DNA of 64,000 nt from Pseudomonas taeanensis MS-3. GTDB lineage: Bacteria > Pseudomonadota > Gammaproteobacteria > Pseudomonadales > Pseudomonadaceae. Numbering within the stretch: position 1 is the first letter of the stretch; each line of letters begins with the position of its first letter. A program made the position numbers and the translations under genes. The notes beneath the pieces are model-generated. The model made no database searches and was not told the origin of the DNA. It saw only the letters and a program-made list of their open reading frames with translations. Below are positions 26,046 through 33,042 of this stretch, piece by piece. The DNA is taken from assembly GCF_000498575.2 (NCBI RefSeq), contig NZ_AWSQ01000009.1, forward strand, positions 421,885 through 485,884, given 5' to 3'.

Positions 26046-26906
26046 CTACTTCCAATCTTTAATGATTCTGTCCTTAAAGATTGCCGTTGAGGAGCCCTTA
26101 TGTAGATACTCAATTACGCCGACCAGCTCTTTTGAGAAATCAATATTTATTGGGTTGATGATTGGTTTTTGTCGAAAAAAATCAACCTCATAAGAAAGCA
26201 TTTTAAGTCTTAGCCCATTGTTAATGAGATACGCTTCTTGAAAAGTCTCCGAATGGGTTAAGTCTCCGTACTCTCCATTCGCTTTTGAGTCTAATCTATA
26301 TGCTAAGTCATATAGTGAGTAAGTTTCATTCTTTACAGCGTCTTCAATGAAGATTTCATTATTCATGCCGGACGAAATTAATTGTGAGCTTGTGTTTAGG
26401 TTTGTATTTTCTTTTGCCCAGTTTCCGTCTATGCGAGGCCGGAAATTGGTTATTCTTGGGCAGGGTAGAATCTGCATTTCAATGTTGATTTCTCTAACTA
26501 GTGGGTTTCCGTCCTTGTCTTCCCAGTCATCATCACGTTGCTTGCGGACAATTAGAAGGTCCATTCGGTTGGCTTTTGCCTTTGCCTCTGCGCCACTTTG
26601 GTAGCCTGTCTTGGTTGCGAATACTGGCTTTAAGTCTGGTATGTCGCGTATCTTCCCAATAAGGGCATCAATTTTTTCAATTGAGACGCGCGAGGCGTAA
26701 TCTTTGCATTCAATTACTGTTTTGTATGTTACACCAGCTAATTCGTATTCCCAGTACAGGTCAAATTCGCGCTCAATCCCGAAGTTATCAAGTATCTTCT
26801 TATTTATCTCGATTTCGATGTTCTTTTGTTCGGAGAATTTCTCCGAGTCCAAAAGTGCTTGCTGGAGGCTTTTTACGAATTTTTCGTAATCTTTTCCATC
26901 AGACAT
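26046..26906 (-). CDS. Mrr-like restriction endonuclease (integron cassette)
   Basis: 286 aa. The N-terminal 130 residues look like a PD-(D/E)xK nuclease of the Mrr_cat type: Asp49 in REFDLYW, then Glu66-x-Lys68 in VIECKDYASRVS, and VFATKTGYQSGAEAKAKAN, the usual Gln/Gly-Ala helix after the core strand. The C-terminal 150 residues are unassigned. Such enzymes often act as Type IV restriction of modified DNA; here no methylase is adjacent. Flanked by attC sites 3 and 4, with the stop just outside the site 3 box. Strong candidate for a single-gene defence cassette. Confidence 0.65.
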   Translation of the reverse strand: MSDGKDYEKFVKSLQQALLDSEKFSEQKNIEIEINKKILDNFGIEREFDLYWEYELAGVTYKTVIECKDYASRVSIEKIDALIGKIRDIPDLKPVFATKTGYQSGAEAKAKANRMDLLIVRKQRDDDWEDKDGNPLVREINIEMQILPCPRITNFRPRIDGNWAKENTNLNTSSQLISSGMNNEIFIEDAVKNETYSLYDLAYRLDSKANGEYGDLTHSETFQEAYLINNGLRLKMLSYEVDFFRQKPIINPINIDFSKELVGVIEYLHKGSSTAIFKDRIIKDWK

Positions 26907-26923
26907 TCGTGATATCTCTGCGA

Positions 26924-27000
26924 ATATAACGTTTGGTTAAGGGGCGGGCTTTAGCCCGTCCCGAGTGAGCGAAGCGAACGACTTGAACCACTTGTTAGAC
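26924..27000 (-). repeat. attC site 4
   Basis: 77 bp. Minus-strand start box GTCTAAC (27000-26994) is a perfect RYYYAAC; end box GTTATAT (26930-26924). The stop codon of the upstream cassette gene lies inside the start box, a common cassette feature. Confidence 0.9.
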
Positions 27001-27630
27001 ATAAGGTTGCGCGGACTGGTTTTTAACTATTATTAATTTCGTGTGTTTGCCTTGGCTGCTAACTAATTTTTCGCCACGCTTAATTTTTATGAATGATTTT
27101 AGTGAATCAAAGGCGAAGAAGCCAAATACTGGCATTGTTATGATGGCCAAGCCCATGAACTGATTTATGTTAAGACCTAGAGGTTTGAATAATAGGAGCG
27201 GCGAGAGGGCTATAAATGCGCCGAAGAAATATATAAGTACGTGTACTGTCTTTCTCCAGTTTCGGGAAAAGTCGCTTTTATATTTCTGGGAGAACTCGAT
27301 CTTGAAATTTCCATTTTGGGAGATGTGCTCAAGATATTGCCGGGATAATGCGTAATCCTTAAGGCAGGTGTCTGGGTTTTCAAGTGACAATACGTATTCT
27401 ATTTCTTTGCTTTTTATGGAGGTTGTTCCCGCAATAGCGTAGTAGCCTTTCTCTATTGCCAATGGGTGCAGCTTTGGCTCTTGAGCGATATCACGTAGGA
27501 ATTCTTTTGCGAATCTGTATTCTTCACGAAGCTTGTTTTTGCTGCTGGTAGTGAATTCATAAATTATTTTTGCAACTCCGAGTATGCCTAACACAGCAGT
27601 TACTAATTTAAATATTGTTTCGATTTCCAC
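26995..27630 (-). CDS. Orphan membrane protein (integron cassette)
   Basis: 211 aa from a GTG at 27630 with AAGGA 7 bases upstream. One N-terminal helix (FKLVTAVLGILGVAKIIYEF), a soluble central part of about 110 residues, then two helices (VHVLIYFFGAFIALSPLLLF and MGLAIITMPVFGFFAFDSL) and a basic tail. No recognised family. Its TAA stop lies inside the attC 4 box. The layout of membrane anchors around a cytoplasmic domain is seen in some defence effectors, but that is speculation. Confidence 0.75.
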   Translation of the reverse strand: MEIETIFKLVTAVLGILGVAKIIYEFTTSSKNKLREEYRFAKEFLRDIAQEPKLHPLAIEKGYYAIAGTTSIKSKEIEYVLSLENPDTCLKDYALSRQYLEHISQNGNFKIEFSQKYKSDFSRNWRKTVHVLIYFFGAFIALSPLLLFKPLGLNINQFMGLAIITMPVFGFFAFDSLKSFIKIKRGEKLVSSQGKHTKLIIVKNQSAQPYV

Positions 27631-27644
27631 GGATACGTCCTTGT

Positions 27645-27720
27645 GTCTAACGTTTGGTTAAGGGGCGGGCTTTAGCCCGTCCCAGTGAGCGTAGCGAACG
27701 ATTTGAACCAGTTGTTACAT
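27645..27720 (-). repeat. attC site 5
   Basis: 76 bp. Minus-strand boxes ATGTAAC (27720-27714) and a perfect GTTAGAC (27651-27645), with the conserved central palindrome. Separates the first and second cassettes of the array. Confidence 0.9.
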
Positions 27721-27728
27721 GCCGTACG

Positions 27729-28364
27729 CTACAGCTTTATATATGCTTCTGCGAATGCTTTGTCTAACTCGGCGATCGACTGATATTTAGTTGTTGCGAT
27801 TCTGATCGAGAGATTAGCAAGGTCACTTACTTTCTTCTCATACTCTTCTTTTTGGTTAAGTATTTCATTCGGCTTTGTGCCTAGATCAATTCCTGGATGT
27901 TCTAATTTCTTTTCAAGCATATATTCCGAGGAGCGTGAAGAGCGATCAATTACTTTTTGATGTAAGTCGATTTGTTGTGCTACAACGCCAAAGATTGTTT
28001 GCTTGTAGGACGCTATCTTTTCGTTGTCCAAAATTGCTTTTGTGTGTGATAGTTGATGTTCTTGTGTTTCTAAGGTTTTTATTTGTATCTCGTGAAGTTT
28101 CAAGAATTCATTTGCTTGAGTTTCCAGCATTTTCTTCTGCAGCCTTATTGTGATTAATATTGCCACTAGAGTCACAAACGAAACTGTTGGTGCAAAAATG
28201 CCTCCAATGAAAGAGCCTAATGCTGACCAGTCGGCAGACTCAGTAGAAAACTCGCCATTGAAAATACTTTTGTATAAATAGATTGATAGCGCTAGCCCTA
28301 TGAATATTCCAAGAATAGAGAGATATAGAAGAATTTCTAGGGGGTCTTTCTTCGTCTTTTTCAT
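27729..28364 (-). CDS. Two-helix coiled-coil protein resembling putative abortive-infection proteins (integron cassette 1)
   Basis: 211 aa. Two N-terminal helices (about 12-30 and 48-72) joined by ESADWSALGSFIGGIFAPTV, then RLQKKML leading into a long Gln/Glu/Lys-rich coiled coil (about 75-120) and a helical C-terminus. The pattern of acidic residue, Gly-Ser-Phe-Gly-Gly, Pro and ILITIRLQ matches what I recall of the putAbiC / RloF-like group. Function in phage defence is unproven for most of that group. First cassette of the array, the position usually best expressed in integrons. Confidence 0.55.
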   Translation of the reverse strand: MKKTKKDPLEILLYLSILGIFIGLALSIYLYKSIFNGEFSTESADWSALGSFIGGIFAPTVSFVTLVAILITIRLQKKMLETQANEFLKLHEIQIKTLETQEHQLSHTKAILDNEKIASYKQTIFGVVAQQIDLHQKVIDRSSRSSEYMLEKKLEHPGIDLGTKPNEILNQKEEYEKKVSDLANLSIRIATTKYQSIAELDKAFAEAYIKL

Positions 28365-28408
28365 GAATGCATATGGCCCTGCAAGGGATGTAACTATAAT
28401 TATGCGAC

Positions 28409-28464
28409 ATGCCTACATATGACCACTGTTTCCGTATCTGGTAACAGTAGCCATATGTAGGCAT
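28409..28464. repeat. 56-bp two-step inverted repeat upstream of the cassette array
   Basis: Outer arms ATGCCTACATATG (28409-28421) and CATATGTAGGCAT (28452-28464) match perfectly over 13 bp. After a 3-base gap on each side, inner arms ACTGTT (28425-28430) and AACAGT (28443-28448) also match, leaving a 12-base centre. No T-run follows, so it is not an ordinary terminator. It lies between the array edge and the stop of the orphan gene at 28485. May be a recombination or regulator site. Confidence 0.75.
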
Positions 28465-28484
28465 CGCGTATCCATATCTGACCA

Positions 28485-28844
28485 TCATGGTTCGATGATC
28501 CGCTCGCTGAGTCCCAGCTTTATTGCATCGCCCCGACGCATCAGCCACACCTGCCGGGCAGGTTGCCATTTGGCGCCGTGGCTTTTTACCAGTCGCTGCA
28601 AATCTGTTTCGTGTCGGAGTATGCGCAAGCCAACGGTTTGCCGGTTCTGGTAAATGCGTTGGGCTGTGCGATTGATGCCTTTATCGGGTGCGGGCTTGCG
28701 CTCGATGATCAGTTCGACGGTGGTATAGCTGAGTTGCCGTTTGGAATCGAGGCGGTAGCGCACGGCGACCAGGTCGTCGCCGTAGATTTCGACAAGGCGC
28801 TTGGTGCCGTTCTTGCCGGGCTTGAGGGTTTTGACCACGTCCAT
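28485..28844 (-). CDS. Small basic conserved protein, unknown function
   Basis: 119 aa from ATG 28844 (MDVVKTLKPGKNGTKRLVEI), with AAGG 9 bases upstream; the open frame runs 57 codons further but without plausible content. Basic, beta-rich start (DDLVAVRYRLD, YTTVELIIER) and a C-terminal part (VGLRILRHETDLQRLVKSHG, KWQPARQVWLMRRGDAIKLG) that could bind nucleic acid. I recall similar small proteins beside integrases in Pseudomonas genomic islands, but cannot name the family. GC content is like the core, unlike the adjacent cassettes. It sits where an integron integrase would be expected. Confidence 0.6.
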   Translation of the reverse strand: MDVVKTLKPGKNGTKRLVEIYGDDLVAVRYRLDSKRQLSYTTVELIIERKPAPDKGINRTAQRIYQNRQTVGLRILRHETDLQRLVKSHGAKWQPARQVWLMRRGDAIKLGLSERIIEP

Positions 28845-29099
28845 GTTGGTTCGCCTTGGATAAGGATGCCGGCAGTCTGCCCGAAGCCGCGTGCGCGGCT
28901 CAAGCCTGAAGTTGTTTTGCTCACAAGCCTGAAACTCGGCATTGCCGTGTCGGACGCAGCTCGCCGATATGGTGCGGTGAATACTAGGTACGCCTGGGTG
29001 TCCGAGACGTAGCAAGGCTTGGCGGCTATGCCATCACGCTATTCTGGCGGGGCGAGTAGCATGCTGGCATTCGCACTACCTGCGATTGGGGAGATAACC

Positions 29100-30575
29100 A
29101 TGCACAACAAATCCCAGTCAGGCGCGCCGTTGCGCGTGTTGATTATTGGCAGCGGTTTCGGCGGCCTGGGTATGGCTATTCGCTTGCAGCAGGCCGGGAT
29201 CGAGGATTTTTTGTTGTTGGAGAAGGCCGGTGAAGTAGGGGGCACCTGGCGCGATAACAGTTACCCGGGTGCGGCCTGTGATGTGCCGTCGCACCTGTAT
29301 TCGTTCTCCTTCGAGTTGAAAACCGACTGGACGCGCAAGTTCGCACCCCAGGCGGAGATCCTCGACTACCTGCGGCACTGTGTGGCGAAGTACCAGTTGC
29401 GTTCGCGTATTCGCCTGAGCAGTGAGGTGCAGTCAGCAGCCTTCGATGAGTCGGCCGGGCTGTGGCAGGTGACCCTGAGCAGTGGCGAGGTGCTCAGCGC
29501 CCAGGCGTTGGTCAGTGCCTGTGGCCAGCTCAATCACCCGGCTTACCCGGCGATACCCGGTATCGAGCGTTTTGCCGGCGCTGTCTTCCATTCGGCGCGC
29601 TGGCGGCACGATCTGGACTTGACCGGCAAGCGGGTGGCGGTGATCGGTACAGGCGCCTCGGCGATCCAGTTCGTGCCACAGATTCAACCTAAAGTGCAGA
29701 GCCTGCATCTGTTTCAGCGTTCGGCGGCTTATGTGATCGCCAAGCCGGATCGCGCCTACCGCGACTGGGAGCTGAAGGTGATGCGCCGGCTGCCCTGGCT
29801 GCAGCGCATCGACCGGGCGCTCAAGTACATCCAGCACGAGACGCGAGCTCTGGCTTTCATCAGTTGCCCCTGGTTGATGAAGCCGTTGCAGTTGAGTTTC
29901 AAGTGGCACCTGGCCCGGGGTATGACCGATGTCGAACGGCGCCGCAGTCTGTTGCCGGAGTACCCGATGGGCTGCAAGCGCATTCTGATCAGCAACGATT
30001 ACTATCCGGCGCTGGCGCAAAGCAATGTGCAGATTGTCAGTGAGCCGATCCAGGAGGTTACCCCGACCGGCATCGTCACCGCCGACGGCCGCGAGCATGG
30101 CTGCGATGTGTTGATCTACGGCACCGGCTTCACCGCCACGGATTTTCTTGCGCCGATGCGTATCACCGGGTGCAACGGGCTGGAGTTGAACCAGGCCTGG
30201 AAGGACGGTGCCGAGGCCTATAAGGGCATCAGTGTCAGCGGCTTTCCCAACCTGTTCATTCTCTATGGACCGAACACCAACCTTGGCCACAACTCGATCA
30301 TCTACATGCTGGAAAGCCAGTTCAGTTATGTGCTGGGCTGCATTCAGGCGTTGAAGCGCCAAGGCTTGCGCTACCTGGATGTGAAAGCCGAAGTGCAGCT
30401 GCGCTTCAACCGGCAGATTCAGGCGAGCGTACGGCAAACGATCTGGGCGCAGGGCTGCAGCAGTTGGTACAAGACCGCCTCCGGCAAGAACACCAATAAC
30501 TGGCCGGGTTATACCTTCACCTATCGTCGTCTGACTCATGTGCCGGACCTTCGTGACTATCACTGCATGCGCTGA
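29100..30575 (+). CDS. Baeyer-Villiger-type flavin monooxygenase
   Basis: 491 aa from ATG 29100 (MHNKSQSGAP), with GGGGAGA upstream. FAD motif LIIGSGFGGLGMA, the Baeyer-Villiger fingerprint FxGxxxHxxxW as FAGAVFHSARWRH, and an NADPH motif VAVIGTGASAIQF. Inserts an oxygen next to a ketone to give an ester or lactone. Downstream on the same strand lie a BCCT transporter, a GMC dehydrogenase, an HSL-type esterase and an SDR; SDR, monooxygenase and esterase would make an alcohol-ketone-ester-acid route. Substrate unknown. Confidence 0.9.
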   Translation: MHNKSQSGAPLRVLIIGSGFGGLGMAIRLQQAGIEDFLLLEKAGEVGGTWRDNSYPGAACDVPSHLYSFSFELKTDWTRKFAPQAEILDYLRHCVAKYQLRSRIRLSSEVQSAAFDESAGLWQVTLSSGEVLSAQALVSACGQLNHPAYPAIPGIERFAGAVFHSARWRHDLDLTGKRVAVIGTGASAIQFVPQIQPKVQSLHLFQRSAAYVIAKPDRAYRDWELKVMRRLPWLQRIDRALKYIQHETRALAFISCPWLMKPLQLSFKWHLARGMTDVERRRSLLPEYPMGCKRILISNDYYPALAQSNVQIVSEPIQEVTPTGIVTADGREHGCDVLIYGTGFTATDFLAPMRITGCNGLELNQAWKDGAEAYKGISVSGFPNLFILYGPNTNLGHNSIIYMLESQFSYVLGCIQALKRQGLRYLDVKAEVQLRFNRQIQASVRQTIWAQGCSSWYKTASGKNTNNWPGYTFTYRRLTHVPDLRDYHCMR

Positions 30576-30946
30576 GAGGGGCGTTTGCGCGGGCTCTAGG
30601 CTGCAATTGCTTTGTTCAAGTTCGGGAGGTGGATGCGTGACCCCCGAAGCTCGCAGGCGCCACTCGACTGGTGCATTGAGCCTGAGTCAACGCTCTCAGT
30701 GTTAGCTCCCCGTGGTTAATGCGGCTAAACGGCTGAACAAGAATGTGTTTGGCAGGTATCAGGCCGGCATTGATTGCCAGTCTTCGGGTTATTGGCTCTC
30801 GGTGCGAATTCTTGACTATCGTTATGCCTGTTACCCGGACTGTCGTTCGGGGCGTTTTTCCGAGTGCCAGCGTTAGCCGATCTGACCTGACAGCTGTTGG
30901 TTATGCCTGGGCTGCATGGCACTGGCTTCTCCTCAAGGAGACTGGC
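30576..30946. other. Intergenic region before the BCCT gene
   Basis: 371 bases. The BCCT frame is open for 68 codons upstream of its start but lacks family content. No repeat, terminator or recognisable operator found. Confidence 0.4.
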
Positions 30947-33025
30947 ATGTCCAACGAATCCGAGAGCACGCAAGCAACCCCGGCTGAGCCCAAGGACCGC
31001 ATCAACCCTATCGTCTTCTACGGCTCGGCTATCGGCATTGTGGCCTTCGCCCTCTGGACCATGATGTTTACCCAGTCGGCCGGTAATGTGATCAACACCA
31101 TCCTGGCCTGGATATCCGACAGCTTCGGCTGGTTCTATTTCGTTTCGGTGGTGGCGTATTTGCTGTTCGTCATCTGCATTGGCCTGTCGCGCTTCGGTAA
31201 TCTGAAGCTCGGCCCGGCCCATTCGACCCCCGACTTCAATGTGATCACCTGGGCGGCCATGCTGTTTTCCGCGGGCATTGGTATCGACCTGCTGTTTTTC
31301 TGCATCGCCGAGCCGGTGACGCAATTTTTGGCGCCGCCAGTGGGCGAGGGCGGTACTGTCGAAGCCGCTCGCCATGCCATGGAGCTGACCTTCCTGCATT
31401 GGGGCGTTTCGGGTTGGGGGGTCTACACGTTGGTCGGTATGTCGCTGGCCTTCTTCAGCTATCGGCACGGTTTGCCGCTGACCATCCGCTCGGCTCTTTA
31501 CCCGATCTTCGGTAAGCGCATCCATGGTGCCATCGGCCACACGGTGGATATCGCCGCCGTATTGGGCACGGTCTTCGGTATTGCGACCAGTCTGGGCATC
31601 GGCATCATCCAGCTCAATTTCGGCCTCAACTACATGTTTGATGTTCCCGAGGGCACGCTCACCCAGGCGGTTCTGGCGGTGCTGATCGTGGTCTTTTCCG
31701 CAATCTCTGCGGTGACTGGGGTCGATAAGGGCATTCGCCGCCTGTCCGAGTTCAACATGTTGCTGGCGATGCTCCTGCTGCTGTTTGTGCTGTTCTCCGG
31801 TAAAACCCTGTTCCTGCTCAACACCCTGGTGTTGAACATCGGCGATTACATTGGCAATTTTGCCAGCCTGTCGCTGAACACTTACTCGTTTGATCCGCCC
31901 ACCGACTGGCTGAATGCCTGGACGGTATTTTTCTGGGCCTGGTGGATCGCCTGGGGTCCATTTGTAGGGCTGTTTCTGGCGCGTATTTCCCGCGGGCGGA
32001 CCATTCGCCAGTTCGTCGCCGGCACGCTGATCCTGCCGCTGACGTTCATGATGGCGTGGATGTCGATCATGGGTAACAGCGCTATCGATCTGGTGATGAC
32101 CGACACGGGCGTCGCGGAGTTTGGCGTGCAAGCCATGAACAATCCGGGTTCGTCGATTTACCTGTTTCTGCAAAGCTTCCCCTGGGTGGGGCTGACCACT
32201 GGGGTGGTGACCGTTCTGGCCATCGTGTTCTTCGTCACCTCGGGCGACTCCGGCTCGCTGGTGTTGTCCAACCTGACTTCGGTGCTGCGCGACCCCAACA
32301 ACGATGCGCCGGCCTGGATGCGTGTGCTCTGGGCCGCGATCATCGGGGTGTTGACCCTGGCCTTATTGATGGCTGGCGGCCTCGGCGCGCTGCAAGGCAC
32401 CGTAGTGATCATGGGGCTGCCCTTTGCCGTGACGCTGTTCTTGATGATGTTGGGGCTGTACAAGGCCTTGAAGGTCGAGGGGCTCAAGGAAGACAGTTAT
32501 CGCGGCAGCATGGCCGGCTACCTGTCCGGGCGCACCATGCTCGATGCAGGCGGCGCGCATAACTGGCGGCAGCGGCTGGCCCGGGCGATGAGCTTCCCCA
32601 GCCATGAACAGGTGCAACGTTTTCTGAGCGAAGTGGGTAAGCCGGCGATGGAGTCGATCCATGAAGTGCTGGCCGAGAAAGGCTTCAAGGTGGAGGTCGT
32701 CGAGGTGACTGGCGAAGACGAGCACCTTGAACTGAACGTGGACCTGGGCGGCGAGCAGGACTTCACTTACCAGATCTGGCCACGTCGGTGCGCCATGCCG
32801 GCGTTCGCCATGCGCGCAACCGGGGCTGGCTCGCATTATTACCGCCAGGAAGTGCACATCGGTGAGGGTGGCCAAGGCTACGACCTGGCCGGCTACACCA
32901 AGGAACAGGTGATCGGCGATATTCTCGATCAATACGAACGCCATATGTTCTTCCTGCATACCCAGCGGGAGATGCCTGGTCGCGAGACCAGAATGCCCGA
33001 TGATCCCGCCACCGCCGGACGCTGA
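30947..33025 (+). CDS. betT: BCCT-family choline/betaine transporter
   Basis: 692 aa from ATG 30947 (MSNESESTQ), with AAGGAG 6 bases upstream. Twelve helices; the BCCT hallmark is visible as FFWAWWIAWGPFVGLFLARI SRGRT in helix 8 with its Trp cluster, plus HWGVSGWGVYTLVGMSLAF. A long cytoplasmic C-terminus of about 170 residues is typical of BetT-type proteins, where it senses osmolarity. Likely imports choline or another trimethylammonium compound with protons or sodium. It lies 17 bases before the GMC dehydrogenase gene. The substrate is inferred from family and neighbour. Confidence 0.88.
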   Translation: MSNESESTQATPAEPKDRINPIVFYGSAIGIVAFALWTMMFTQSAGNVINTILAWISDSFGWFYFVSVVAYLLFVICIGLSRFGNLKLGPAHSTPDFNVITWAAMLFSAGIGIDLLFFCIAEPVTQFLAPPVGEGGTVEAARHAMELTFLHWGVSGWGVYTLVGMSLAFFSYRHGLPLTIRSALYPIFGKRIHGAIGHTVDIAAVLGTVFGIATSLGIGIIQLNFGLNYMFDVPEGTLTQAVLAVLIVVFSAISAVTGVDKGIRRLSEFNMLLAMLLLLFVLFSGKTLFLLNTLVLNIGDYIGNFASLSLNTYSFDPPTDWLNAWTVFFWAWWIAWGPFVGLFLARISRGRTIRQFVAGTLILPLTFMMAWMSIMGNSAIDLVMTDTGVAEFGVQAMNNPGSSIYLFLQSFPWVGLTTGVVTVLAIVFFVTSGDSGSLVLSNLTSVLRDPNNDAPAWMRVLWAAIIGVLTLALLMAGGLGALQGTVVIMGLPFAVTLFLMMLGLYKALKVEGLKEDSYRGSMAGYLSGRTMLDAGGAHNWRQRLARAMSFPSHEQVQRFLSEVGKPAMESIHEVLAEKGFKVEVVEVTGEDEHLELNVDLGGEQDFTYQIWPRRCAMPAFAMRATGAGSHYYRQEVHIGEGGQGYDLAGYTKEQVIGDILDQYERHMFFLHTQREMPGRETRMPDDPATAGR

Positions 33026-33042
33026 GGCGAAGGAGCCATGCC

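Larger units (their letters stand above)
24154..28394 (-). mobile_element. Integron gene-cassette array without integrase (CALIN)
   Basis: Five 76-77 bp attC sites share a core GGGGCGGGCTTTAGCCCG and alternate with minus-strand genes. Read on the minus strand, each site runs from an RYYYAAC-like box (for example GTCTAAC) to a GTTRRRY-like box (GTTAGAC or GTTATAC), the layout of attC downstream of each cassette gene. The region is markedly AT-rich relative to both flanks. The left limit is an isolated RYYYAAC-like box (24154-24160) holding the GNAT stop; the right limit is a possible core site GTTACAT (minus strand, 28388-28394). No tyrosine-recombinase integrase gene is present anywhere in the window. 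Near-identical attC sites are typical of sedentary chromosomal integrons, known in Pseudomonas. Confidence 0.9.

Noticed and set aside
28485..29015. Integron integrase gene
   Set aside because: No tyrosine-recombinase motifs (Arg, His-x-x-Arg, Tyr) and only 119 plausible residues.
30725..32173. 482-codon minus-strand frame opposite betT
   Set aside because: Same reason; low-complexity Gln/Arg/Asp translation and no motif.
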